Origin: Siphonodentalium dalli
Taxonomy: Eukaryota; Mollusca; Scaphopoda; Gadilida; Siphonodentaliidae
DNA: 64,000 nucleotides
Assembly (NCBI GenBank): GCA_032622095.1
Contig: CP136067.1
Span: 137,147,990-137,211,989, forward strand
Reading direction: 5' to 3'
The notes under the pieces are model-generated. The model was not told where the DNA came from and did not search any database. It saw nothing but the letters and a program-made list of their open reading frames with translations. Below are positions 46,703-57,686 of this stretch, one piece after another (the stretch's first letter is position 1; the number at the start of each line of letters is the position of its first letter). A program made the position numbers and the translations under genes.

Positions 46703-46797
46703 ATTAGGCACCTTAGTACTCTTTAGGTGCCTAATGATGGCCTAATAATAGCGATTGCTGGCACTATTATTAGGCACCTGAGAGTATGCTCTCATTA
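46697..46797. mobile_element. Short family-T relative
   Basis: GGCACCTTAGTACTC and inverted AGTGCCTAATAATAG-type arms around 46705-46785. Confidence 0.6.
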
Positions 46798-46809
46798 ATC
46801 AACACTCCT

Positions 46810-46901
46810 TTTTTTTTGTTTAAACATATTTTATTGTAATTTATAATATTACAAGAGGGATCGGGGCACAAGTTTTGACAACTTACATCTGCCCCTCTCC
46901 C
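46810..46901 (-). mobile_element. Retroposed poly(A) fragment with 12-bp target duplication
   Basis: On the minus strand ~90 bp end in AATAAAATATG and a run of A. AGGAGTGTCGAT before it (46902-46913 inverted) matches AGGAGTGTTGAT after it (46798-46809 inverted) with one mismatch. Poly(A) signal, tail and duplication mark L1-type retroposition of a transcript 3' end or a truncated SINE. The source is unknown. Confidence 0.75.
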
Positions 46902-46913
46902 ATCGACACTCCT

Positions 46914-47424
46914 TAACGAGGTTGACCACGGTATTAGCACAGTACTCGACCGCATTCATGCGATCAACCGCAGTCAATTATACCACCGCCGGCCGTTTTT
47001 TAGGTTGCAAAAAAACAATGTGGCGATAATTTTTTTTACATATTTGATATTATTATGGTATGAAATGACAAGAAAACTATTTTTTTTATTATTATTTTCA
47101 GGCCTGAGTATCTCCCCCCACACCCAGCAGCTGCATATGACAACAAATCAGCTTATGATTTTATCGCTTATTTAACATAATATAGTCACTAGCTGAAATG
47201 GGCTCCCTTTAGAGCATTTATTCAGAATTGAAGGGGGTGCACGGAGGGGCCTGCTGCCCATTTGTGAGTTAGGGAACTGCGGCCCGTGTGCACTTTGCGC
47301 ACATTTGGACCTAAATATTCAAATACATGTAGGTTCATATTTGACTTATTTGATTCTGAAACAAGCAGTCGCAGACGGCGGTATCCCCCGCCGAAATGTG
47401 CAGTTGGGGAGGTGTATTCTCAAT
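46914..47424. other. No gene recognised
   Basis: Mixed composition; a CpG-bearing stretch at 46920-46990 has no recognisable frame. Confidence 0.45.
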
Positions 47425-47910
47425 AATGTTTGTGTTCTCAGTATGTGCTAAACAAGAGGTGGAATTTTGTCAAAAAGCCTGGCTTGCGAACCTATTTTAG
47501 GTACAAGCCATGTGACGTCCATTTGCACCAAAAATGCACCAAAAATAATAAACAAAGTCCAATAACTCTGCTGAAAATATCCGACAGGACCTGGTTTGCA
47601 AACTCGTTCTAGATACTGGTCATGTGAACTCATATACCAAAAATCTTTGAAATTCTATGACATTTGTGGAAATGAGCCCTGTGACAAGTCCAATAACTCC
47701 GGTAAAAATATACGGCCGGACCTGGCTTGCGAACTCATTCTAGGTAATGGTCAGGTGAACTCATATACCACAAATCTTTGAAATCCGTTAACATTTGTTC
47801 AAGTTATGACTCTTACAAATTCGGGACAGAAGGACGGACGGCTCGACGGACGGACGTAACCCATTACTATATCCCGCGCAAATTTTTAATTTGGCGGGGT
47901 ATAATAAGCA
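47425..47910 (+). mobile_element. Pearl/Helentron-like element 3
   Basis: Two to three ~130-170 bp units share CCTGGCTTGCGAAC, CTAGGTAATGGTCAGGTGAA-type text, CCAATAACTC and CAAATCTTTGAAAT. A GGACGGACGG run (about 47830-47862) and a terminal inverted stretch ATCCCGC...GGCGGGGTATAATA follow. Confidence 0.8.
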
Positions 47911-49590
47911 AAAGCCTATTCTGTTGGATGGCATGGGCCACAGTGAAAGCACATAATTATATAAAGAGCATTCATTTGGTCTGCAAATAGGTTCATATTG
48001 AACCTAAATTTTCACATTTATTTGATTCTGAAATAGGCCCGTGCAGTGAGCTTATAACCAGATATCTGTTATTTTAAACCTATACATTTGTAACTTTAGT
48101 CATTGTTTACACCATAATATATACCAAAATAATTAAATATGACCACAATTTGGTCTATTAACTGTTGGTGAACTCAGTCTCAAGTAATGTTTACACAGAC
48201 AAAGCATGAATTAAATGAATGTAAATAACAAAACGTTGAATGGCAATACTTGACGACACAGTGAACTCAGTGTTTATAAATAGACATGTCATGCTTGACC
48301 TGTTAGTATTGTAGTCATTACTGCTACACAACTTGTTGTCGTTCGAATTTGGGAAGAATATTGCGTGACCAGTCTAAATAAAATTAGACAGTGTTTCATT
48401 TCAATCAACTAACGGTCTAAAGACTCTCATGGTTAAAATTATTTCAAATGGGAGAAATCACGGCGAGTGATGCGTTACTTGACCAATGAATAGCTTCCTG
48501 TAAATTCAATTATTATTCACTTATTCATACAAGCCACACCCGCGGTATTTGACTGCAAACTCATGAAGTTATCGAATAAACTACACGTACATAGCGTCAC
48601 GTATCTTATATGACCAAACGCTGTATGTTCAAAATCAAAACTAATGAAAGTTTACTCATAATTGGGGAATTATCAGACAGAACAAGTATACATAATAGCA
48701 TTGCATTTGCAAAGATATTCAAAAACATAGTATTTTCTCCTAACCTATGGGTATTACGTCACGTGCCAAATAAGGATCACTACAACTTTGAGTAATTGTA
48801 TAGTAAATGTCAAGTGCATATTCTAAATAAAGAGATGATGCAACATGTCCCCGGTACAGCTCAATAATATTTATTATAAAGTGCTTATCACTATATTTCA
48901 TTACATTGTTCATTATTATATAGCATCTGAATGGCGAAACTTTTTTGTATTCAGCATGTATAGTGAAGCAAACCTGAAACGTACATTTTATTGCATGGAA
49001 ATTGGTTAGAAGAAGAGTGACTACTCTTGCATGTTTACATGACCTCATATATATGTGTGTATCGCTATGATAAACATTGGCTTATGAATATTAATGAGTT
49101 TTCACAGAAAAGGGAATTCCCCCTTCATCTCTGAAATCAGATAGAATGCGAGTGTCGTCAGACGTAGATGAAAGTAATGAGATGGAGTCTGGATCTTTAT
49201 CAGACTGTTGACTGACCTGTATACATTTTCATACATGCAAATCGCGGCAACTTTTTATGGATTATAGTGATTTTAGGACTGGTACTTTTGCAAATATTAG
49301 GCCATGTGACTCAGGTATTCTAACTGCCATGTGTTCTTGGGTGTTTTGAGACGAATGCTAATAGATGTGCGCCATCTATAAGGATGACTGATGACAGTTA
49401 AACACAATTATTTAATATGCAGTTTCATGAACTTTATGTAGTTAACAAATGAAATTAAAAAATCGGCTGAAAACAGTGTTTTCTGTTCAAACACAAATTC
49501 AAAATAAAATCATGATAATTAATGATTAGGCTGCAAATGAGCCTGACTGCATGGAAACACCACTTCGATGTGAGTTCATTGTCCAGAACT
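47911..49590. other. No gene recognised
   Basis: Long AT-rich unique DNA. 47935-48050 repeats part of 45975-46095. Several open frames lack domains. Confidence 0.5.
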
Positions 49591-49760
49591 TCATCCACTG
49601 AGATTACTCAAACCTGGTAATGTTAGAAGTATAGACCCTGCGTATGTAAATCGGGTTCTACATAGTTTGCATTGTGCAAAGTTAGTTTTATTTTCTACGA
49701 GCAGAACAAAATGCTCCCAGAATTCCGATTTACGCATTTCTTGAGTACCGGTATCAATGA
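49591..49760 (-). pseudogene. BED zinc-finger remnant of a hAT transposase or ZBED gene
   Basis: The minus-strand frame contains KSEFWEHF, a spacer, then AQCKLCRTRFTYAG, which fits the start of a BED finger (aromatic WEHF, C-x2-C, FTYAG). The His pair that should follow is lost: the frame runs into an unrelated LLTLPG tail and stops. In established BED proteins this domain binds DNA and precedes a hAT catalytic core, which is not seen nearby. Most likely a decayed transposon. Confidence 0.65.
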
Positions 49761-49818
49761 TACCGGACATGAGTCGGACAGTAGATGTCAAATGAGTAAT
49801 GCAGTATGCCCTTGTCAA

Positions 49819-50109
49819 TTCAAATGACCAGGGTGTACTGCATTGAAAACGAATACATTGATCTTTGATGATGACTCAGTGCACATGTGTTTCCCAGGAC
49901 ATCGGAACATCAATGACGATGTCATGCATCTTTGATGTTCAGCCACCAAATCCAGACTATATAACTTGCAATTCATGGAAGACTTTCAATCTCGCTTTGA
50001 ATACTCTTAACTTTTTACTGTATACCTCTTTGAGTGATAAAGTTTGTAGCAAAACCACAGATTAAGGACCTGAATAGGTCAGTTTTTATCATTGGCATCG
50101 CATGTGTGT
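49819..50109. other. No gene recognised
   Basis: Unique DNA between the BED relic and element K copy 1. Confidence 0.45.
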
Positions 50110-51709
50110 ACCCTGCTGGACAAAACAAGTGTCCACTTAACTGCGGTGTGGTTAACATTGCCACCGCGGCCTAAATGCAACTACACCGTGGCTCCAACAG
50201 CTAACTACAGTTGGGCCGCGGTGTAATTGCCATTCGGCATTGTGTAGTTGCCACGGTGTACTTTCATCAAACTGAAACGAGAGGCCGATCACGATCGGCA
50301 GATGTTAACCCATCCCTTGGCGATAAAAATTTAATATGATCGGATAAATGAGAGTTTTGGTGTTGAATTATAGAGTATACTGTTATGTACTATTATAGAC
50401 AAATGTACATAACACAAATTATTGGAATTTATTGGTCACTGGCATTTATATAAGAGAATGCACTGGTACAGGATCTGTAATGCTAAACCACCACAGCCAG
50501 CAAGTCCGTGGGTTAAATGTGTAGGTGTGACCTGGACATGGAATACTTGGGTTAAGAGAGTCCAATTTAAGTTTACAATAATAATGTGTCCTAGTATACA
50601 GATAAGCAACCTCACCACTGACCCATTAATATCAATTATATAGCACAGCTGTCAAAAAATCACAGGAATTGTTTATGTTGAACACTGACCTCTATTAAAC
50701 CAATAACAATTATAATGATATCAGACCATCTGAAGATAAAACTCTGCAGCACAGATGTCCAAGTCTACTGTTAATATCATGTGATGTTTATTGTTGAATC
50801 TTATTTTAAATTAGATACCATAGCCTTCTTTATCAGATTATTTGCACATTGGCATAAGAGACATCAGAAAATAATATAGCTTTATCAATAGCTATTAAAG
50901 TAGTCCAAATGCAATTGGTGAATTAATTAAAAAATTAAAGGGACACATTGGAAATCTTTTTATCAACTTGTATCATAATCATCAATATCTAAATGAAAAC
51001 AAATGACAATGTCAATGACATTTTTTTTATTATTATTATAAAAGATAAAAATAAAAAAAAAATAAAATCAATTTTTTTTTTCAATTTTTTTTTTGGTGAA
51101 AAATGGTCATAACTAAAATAAATCGGATCAAACCCATATTCGAACTAGATCTGTATTTTGGGCTGTGAAACTAAACATACCAAATTTGGTTCCAATCAGA
51201 TAAAAAATGTTTGAGTTATGGCAGAATGTGTGAATTCTAAGTCGAAAAAGGGCCATAACTCTGTAACAAAAACTCGGATCAAACCCAAATTCGAACTCGA
51301 TCTGTATTTTGGGCTGATATACCCATATACAAAATTTGCTTCTGATTGGATAGAAAATGTTTGAGTTATCGCATTACACGTGAAGTGTCTACGGACGGAC
51401 AGACGGACGGATAGACAGACGGACGGACGGACGGACGAACGACGAGTGGTCAATCCGGACAACGACACTATGTTTACCATACATGGTATGGGTAAACATA
51501 AAAAGACAATACAAACCAGAAATCTAACCACGGTGTACATGCCATTCAATCGCGAGGGTAGTTGCCTTTCTGCCGCAGTGAACTTGCCGTTTGGCCGCAG
51601 TGTACTTGCCGTTCGGTCGCGGTGCTCAACTGCAGTTACAAACTCTGACACCGCAGCCGAACGGCAAATACACCGCGGTGCCAATGGACACTTGTTTTGT
51701 CCAGCGGAG
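50110..51709 (+). mobile_element. Element K, copy 1, interrupted by a pearl-like element
   Basis: The left end CCCTGCTGGACAAAACAAGT at 50111 and right end ACACTTGTTTTGTCCAGCGG near 51706 are inverses. The interior carries ~22-bp repeats of GCCGCGGTGTACTTGCCGTT. The K sequence breaks at 50275 and resumes after 51500 with GACAATACAAACCAGAAATC, a phrase also present at 59545-59570. Confidence 0.8.
50275..51500 (+). mobile_element. Pearl/Helentron-like element 1, second copy
   Basis: Same start (AAACGAGAGGCCGATCACG) and same finish (GAGTGGTCAATCCGGAC, hairpin ACCATACATGGTATGGGTAA) as 21298-22626, with an ACGG run at about 51392-51437. It has only about two recognisable core units; the rest of the interior (50340-51100) is unrelated AT-rich DNA. 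Confidence 0.85.
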
Positions 51710-52021
51710 TTATTACATAGTGGTTAACCGGTTGATTGTGCTTCAACCAAATGCCGATGGAAGCCAGTTGTCAACCGGATATCAGTTTCAGCACTATTGC
51801 ATCTTGAATCTTGTTTATAACAAGATGACTAAGTTGACTAAGCAGTGCTAAAAGTAACAGTTTGTGGTGTTTATCTAGGTTTCTCCTGACCTTCATTATG
51901 TTGAAGTTTGAAAGGAGGTGCATGATTTTGTGTAACTATACAATTTTTATGTGCAATTGTTTGGTGAATTTTGGATTTTATTTAAAAACATGATAAAAAC
52001 TCAGATTAGGTACAGGTTAGG
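51710..52021. other. No gene; probable LINE 3' flank
   Basis: AT-rich DNA that would be the 3' untranslated part of the LINE remnant that follows on the minus strand; the exact element boundary is not visible. Confidence 0.4.
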
Positions 52022-52228
52022 TTATGGGAGTTTGAAGTGGTCGCTATAAAGAGCAGATTTGAACTTGTCCAGGTCTGTGAGGGTAGCAATAGCAGGGTCA
52101 AGAGAATTCCATGCAAGAATAATACCTGGGTAGAATGAGGTGCAAATGTATTTGGGTCCAGTCACTCCAGTGAAAAACAGTACAAATTTATGACCTCTGG
52201 TCTGGATCATGACATGAGTGGATGCCAA
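52022..52228 (-). pseudogene. C-terminal remnant of a LINE polyprotein
   Basis: The minus-strand frame has SFYPGIILAWNSLDPAIA and LDKFKSALYSDH before a stop. The pattern 'F-P-(x)-W-N-S/K-L-P ... FK-(x)-L' is the well-known extreme C-terminus of many CR1/Rex/RTE-type LINE polymerases. No reverse transcriptase core is present upstream, so it is a short 3' fragment. Confidence 0.7.
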
Positions 52229-52321
52229 AGCCAGTCGGTGTTACCCAATTCTGACGTAAACAAGCAATAGTATCATGGTTTTGCACTAGTCACATATATC
52301 AGGTCAGGCACATCATGAATT

Positions 52322-52355
52322 CCACTATTATAGTGGTATACCACTATAATAGTGG
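52322..52355. repeat. Perfect 34-bp palindrome
   Basis: CCACTATTATAGTGG-TATA-CCACTATAATAGTGG is its own reverse complement. Confidence 0.95.
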
Positions 52356-52782
52356 TATATGACCTTTACCGTTTTGTGAATTTGATAAAAGAGGGATAAT
52401 CCAAAATTATTCAAACTCAGTGTCGCACTAATTCGGTATCATACATGTACATATATTTTGTCCAGGATAATGATTAATCATGATGGCACACGATAAGCAA
52501 CTCAATTAGCATTCAACTAGTTTAAATGTTGTTACGATGGACCGATTAATTCATCCTGTTATTATCATTTAGAGAGGCACATATTAGTAATATTATTGAA
52601 TAACAAAGCTGGCGCAAAAGATTGCACAACGAGTTTTGTCAGAAGACTGTTCATTCGCTGCGATATTGTTGAGATAGAAATTTGGCTGTGCACTGGTATG
52701 CGCCGTATCCCATTCCTGATGCAAATAGAGGAAACATGAATTTGTTATGGTCATATTTGCTAATACGATACTCTCTCCTGCC

Positions 52783-52808
52783 AAATAAACGTGACGTCAC
52801 GTTTATTT
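52783..52808. repeat. Perfect 26-bp palindrome centred on a CRE
   Basis: AAATAAACGTGAC joined to its inverse; the centre TGACGTCA is the full cAMP-response-element consensus bound by CREB/ATF factors. Function here is untested. Confidence 0.9.
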
Positions 52809-54350
52809 ATTTAAAGAAAAATACGACAGCATCACGATTATTAGGCGCCATCACGATTATTTAAAGTTCTTGCAAAGTCGCGGAATTTTCAGTCAAAAAG
52901 TTAGAAAAAACGTGCAGCTCACTAAAAAAAATAGAAGTGCACTTGACAAGTTGACAGGAATGTGGGAGAATCTCATTCCTAACAGGATTTAGGCCTCTAG
53001 ATCATGATGTCCGTGTATAAACAGACGGATTATCGCAGTTAATTACAACTCATCAAAGCTTATAATCACACAGTGACAACTAATTATCGTTGGGACGGAA
53101 CCGACTTCTACTATCAAAACGGGACTTAATGCTAAAATCACATCACCAGGCTTATATTATAAAATAATCAGTGAAACTAATCTGAGTGACAACTGATGAA
53201 CTAATTTAACTTGACGTGGCCGACTTCTCCAAACAATACTGTTATCGTGACCCAATTATGCGCTATCATGAAGACACAGAAGCTGTGAGTCGTGTGCACA
53301 CATGCGTGACTGGTTTTGGCTATAAATGGAAAGTTACGACACCGCAGTAGCTTCTGTGTGTACACAGGAACATGTATTTAAATCTATGCAATAAAGCAAT
53401 ACAATAACATGTCCGTGTATTCAAAGCACAGTTTAATTATGAATGCGATGACTTGGCAACAGTTCCACATTATTAACCACAACTTACGTTTTATGTCGGA
53501 TTTAAGTTTTATGTCGGATTTTAAATAGCCGATGTGCGACATAAGAAAGATAACTCTAATTTACATCTCGAGCGAAATATTGATGGATGATGCAACCGAT
53601 ATGCCAACTAATTTCCCGCAAGTTCCACCTTTTACTCATTGTCACTGATCAAAATGCCGAACTTTATTTTTTTATACAACAGTTGGTTAGTTACATTGTG
53701 TCACATAGAAAAAACAAACATGAATGATGCATCAAGTCATTGTGTTTGTCTTTTATATGAGATTCTATATACCTAACTAACTGAATTAATTACTCACTCA
53801 TAATATGGATTGATCATTGTTCAACTATTTTTATAGTAAAGTTGAGCTTCTAATAATAACACTGGGTCAGTTAGTCTAGTTAGTAGTCTATTAGTATCAA
53901 AGTTCACCTATTGTCAAACAGTGTAAAAATATCAATTTATGAATTATATTTAATATATTAAGCATAACTTATAATATCAGAACCTGCAAAATAAGCACTA
54001 AGGTATTGAAGTAAAGCAAATTAGTCAAAATAGCCAATTTAAGGCTATCTTTAGAGTTTATAAAAAATCAGCCCCAAAAAAGGTGAGGCAGCCTCGCAAA
54101 TTATTTAGCGAGGCCTCCTTGGCAGCCTCGCTGTGATTTTGAGAAAGCCGTGCCTGCTTCCACCCAACCTGGCTACAATCACCACAGTACTTTACCTTAC
54201 TCAGACTGGTACTGTTACCAAATTACTTACTGTCATTATTAAAGGAGCCAATGAGAACAACTTGCATGCATGGGAACTTGCCCAACAATGCCAAATTAAT
54301 TAAGGCCTACATTCTGCTTCATTTATAGTAGAAATATGGTAAAATGCCAT
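52809..54350. other. No gene recognised
   Basis: AT-rich unique DNA. GAGGCAGCCTCGC / GCGAGGCCTCC near 54090-54130 is a small inverted motif. Confidence 0.5.
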
Positions 54351-54455
54351 CATTGTGCGCCATCACTATTATTTGGCACCATCACTATTATTAATAACAC
54401 CCGAAAATGTGCACCATCACTATTATTTGGCCATCACTATTATTAGGCAGGGGAG
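54350..54455 (+). repeat. CCATCACTATTATT short repeats
   Basis: Five close copies of CATCACTATTATTTGGC-like text. Related phrases occur at 46500 and 52845, perhaps ends of family T. Confidence 0.7.
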
Positions 54456-54814
54456 AGTAGGGGAACACCGTGTGCGTAAAGTAACTACATTTGTATCACA
54501 AGTATAACGTACTCTGATAATAACTTATCGCCAATTTCATGCTTAAGACATTTTAAACATATCATCTTCGGCTTGTTTTATTTTTTTATGAAAAGGAATA
54601 ATAAATCGGGTGATAAATCTAATATTATTTTGGGACTTCTGTTTGTCTGTCTGTTAGCTATGGCCGGGAAACGGCTGGACCGATTGAGCTCAAACTTCCA
54701 ATCTCCAAGCTCCCAGCACCCCTTCTCCACTCTCAGTCACCAAAATGACCGTCATTGGCACTGTGGGGTTAATCGCGTTGATAGTTAAAGAGCGCTCGTA
54801 TCCGCAGTGTCGTT
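54456..54814. other. No gene recognised
   Basis: Contains TCTGTTTGTCTGTCTG and GGAAACGGCTGGACCGATTG near 54640-54690, a phrase style common in dispersed invertebrate repeats. Confidence 0.4.
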
Positions 54815-54907
54815 GATAAAGAGCGTATGCGTGTATGTGATTCTTACGTCTGGGTCCACACGTGAGCGTGACTGTATCCAGACATGAGCGTGTTGTGCGA
54901 TTCTTAC
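54815..54907 (+). repeat. Direct repeat flanking element K copy 2, left
   Basis: GCGTATGCGTGTATGTGATT to GTGTTGTGCGATTCTTACG. A similar ~92-bp stretch in the same orientation lies at 59795-59882, just past the right K end. Confidence 0.75.
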
Positions 54908-55060
54908 GTACCCCGCTGGACAAAACAAGTGTCCACTTAACCGCGGTGCGGTTTGCGTTGCCACTGCGGCCGAACTGCAACTACACCGGCTGACTGCAGT
55001 TCGGCCACGGTGTACTTGCCATGGTGTACTTGCCGTTCGGCCGCGGTGTACTTGCCGTTC

Positions 55061-55602
55061 TTGGAATGATGTTGAAAAACACAAAGAGGGCACCATAAAT
55101 GAGGCTTGATTGAGGCCATTGTCTAAATACCGTCCGCCAGATGATCTATTATATGTTTGAGGGCTAATCTGTCTGGTGACGAGGTGTGATAATCTATTAA
55201 GTAGTCTACGTCCCACCAGTAAACTGTCATAAAATCAAGGTTCATAATCCACCCTGATTAGAAAAGGCTTCCGCTGTTAATTATTAGGCGACAAAGAAGT
55301 GTTATGTTGCCGACAACAGACTCCATCTAGATTTGGCAGCACGTGTCTTTTTGTGAAATAAGCATTGGAATGCCGTGCACACGTGGTAGCCTCATCATTA
55401 GAGAATTGAATCACCATCCTGTCATTTAAGACTGATTATAAAATAAGGATTATGGTTTATTGTCGCATCCTACTTTGAACTGTTTGTTTGCCCATGTTTA
55501 AATATTTGTTATTGTGATGTTGTTTTCTCTTGTTCTGTGTTCAAATATATTTTTTTTACATTAATTTGAACTATTATTTGGTTTGAATTATATACTGACT
55601 AC
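55061..55602. other. No gene recognised
   Basis: Unique DNA; nothing supportable. Confidence 0.45.
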
Positions 55603-56366
55603 ATCCACCCTAGGGTCCTGCGAATATTCAATATTCAATTCGATTCGAAAGTCAAATTCGATTCGAATTCAAGTCGAAATTTCCAACTCGAAATTTCGAA
55701 TATATATGGATGAAATTATTAGCTGCTTACGAACACGTACACACGTCGATCTTAGTCGTTTCTGTGCAATTTAATTCCCTAAAATTATGAATATGTGCGC
55801 TTTATAATTCTTATTGTACATCACGAATGTACGCATGCTATTCTATTATATATTTTGGAAGATCTGTCTGTGTGTGTTGTATCTGTCTGTGTGTGTGTGT
55901 GTTCGCGATGAACTCGAAAACGGCCAACCCGATTTCGATGAAACTTCGTATGTGAGTGTACTATCGGTCGGGAAGTGGCATAGGCATATTAATTTTCAGA
56001 TCCGAGGTCAACTTTTCACGTGCCGAGGTCAAATCTGTTTTTACGCTGTGTTACGGGACTTTCATTTGAGTTCGGTGCTTACAAATCGATTCGAAAAAGC
56101 GCGAATAATAAAATGCCAGTCATAATAATGACACTGTGAGAACTTTCGTGTTTCCTCTTTCCAACGATATATAAAGCGTATGTATCCGTTTTAGTTATCT
56201 GCCTCAATTATCAAGAAGAAGTGGTACTATCTTCCATCAGGATAAAAACAATGCGTAACTTCTATGACGTCGTTAGAGGTCATAACGTTAGATCACGTTA
56301 AAGCTTAACCGGCCGATGCATTTGACTGTTTCAGACGTCTCGACGATATCTCTGGCACCGATGGTA

Positions 56367-56680
56367 ATTTATCTTTACGTTGAAACTTGATAATTAATGA
56401 GCGTGTTTATATACTTGAGTGGAAATCAAATCTGGTTAAACTGGCGGATTTTTACGGACGAAATTTGATGCATAGGGTATCTCGGTATCCGCTGGGCCGA
56501 TTTCATTTATCTTTACGTTGAAACTTGATAATTAATGAGCGTGTGTATATGAGGCGCGTTTATATACTTGAGTGGAAATCAAATCGGGTTGAACTGGCGG
56601 ATTTTTACGGACGAAATTTGATGCATAGTGTATCTCGGTATCCGCTGGGCCGATTTCCCGGTTTCCGCTGGGCCGATTTC
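56367..56680 (+). repeat. ~140-bp tandem duplication inside the hAT element
   Basis: TTTATCTTTACGTTGAAACT to TATCCGCTGGGCCGATTTC occurs at 56367-56506 and again from 56505 with a short insertion. A third CCGCTGGGCCGATTTC follows at about 56665. Confidence 0.9.
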
Positions 56681-56708
56681 CACCATTTTTGGGGTGTTGG
56701 TGTTTGAC

Positions 56709-56785
56709 ACCACCTGACCTTGACCTTCAAAATGGTCAATTCAAGGTCAAAGCCCGGACGAAGTCGGGTCACCTTCTAGTTAAAT
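56709..56785 (+). repeat. Conserved repeat end with AGGTCA-type half-sites, copy 1
   Basis: Contains ACCTGACCTTGACCTTCAAA, ATTCAAGGTCAAAGC and GGACGAAGTCGGGTCACC. It recurs at 60150-60225. TCAAGGTCA is the extended half-site of ERR/NR5A nuclear receptors, here present in inverted arrangement. Confidence 0.75.
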
Positions 56786-57149
56786 ATATTTATGGCCAGT
56801 AATTAGCCACCAGATTAGGACCACTAAGTACGTCTGAATTCTAGCTTTGAACATGGTTGCCAAAAGCTCTGAAATCGCCGTTGGATTGACGACGCACGTA
56901 AATTATAATAACTATGAGACCGAGCAACTGCTAGCGTTATCCGCCGACTGTCTATCTCAGGTTCCGCATTATTTGTATGTGACATCGTTGATGATGTAAA
57001 CTTCACGTGTTTCAGTAGTCGAAAAGTGCATGTTGGTGGAGTTTTCTTTTGAAGTTGACTGTCAGTTTCGGAGCGTTCCTTTGGCACTTGACAATAAGTT
57101 GTCCATTATTCATGTTTATTTTAGACATGATAAGCTTCTCAGGCAGTGC

Positions 57150-57290
57150 AAGAACTTACACGTGTGACGAATACAACATGGTGTATAAATCGCAAGCATC
57201 TGGGACAATGACCCATCTATGGAATCATCAGTTCCAGAAGCACCCAGTACTACATAAACAGGCTACCCTGCGACTGTTGTTGCATCTTCA
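57150..57290 (+). pseudogene. BED zinc-finger relic inside the hAT element
   Basis: The plus-strand frame reads YTCDEYNMVYKSQASGTMTH then LWNHQFQKHP. This keeps one Cys of the C-x2-C pair, the linker GTMTHLWNH and the final His of a hAT BED finger. The second Cys is replaced by another residue. The catalytic region is not visible. It is the N-terminal scrap of the element's own transposase. Confidence 0.7.
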
Positions 57291-57686
57291 AGTTTACAAC
57301 AACGGGTGTTTCCGAATGCCCATTTGCAATTTTGCATGTACATGCAAACTGTACAAACTTTGCGTGATTTTAGTTCCGATAGGTCGGTTATATATTAATC
57401 GTCGTGACGTCTGCATGGACGTTTTGATCTGTTTTTTTTTCTTCTCGACAATAATCAATTGAAGTTAATAGTATCGCGATCGACGGTTGATCACCGCATA
57501 AGTTATGATGGAACTTCATGGAAGTTCATAGAACGTTTCAAACATCATCTAATCATTGGCAAAACATGCATAATTGAGAATGCAACACACATGTATAATT
57601 CGATTCGATATTCGATTCGAATTCTTCAATTCGATTCGATATTCGATTCGATCATAATCTCCAATTCGCAGGACCCTAATCCACCC

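Larger units (their letters stand above)
55611..57678 (+). mobile_element. hAT element, 2.07 kb, degenerate
   Basis: TAGGGTCCTGCGAAT and its inverse ATTCGCAGGACCCTA form the ends, and ATCCACCC flanks both (55603-55610, 57679-57686). Subterminal ATTCGATTCGA repeats lie at both ends. The interior holds a BED-finger relic and a tandem duplication. Eight-bp duplication, TAGGG ends and BED sequence together fit hAT. Confidence 0.92.

Noticed and set aside
46914..46985. tRNA-like or SINE head next to the retroposed fragment.
   Set aside because: No convincing A box and B box at tRNA spacing, and the segment lies outside the target duplication of the retroposed piece.
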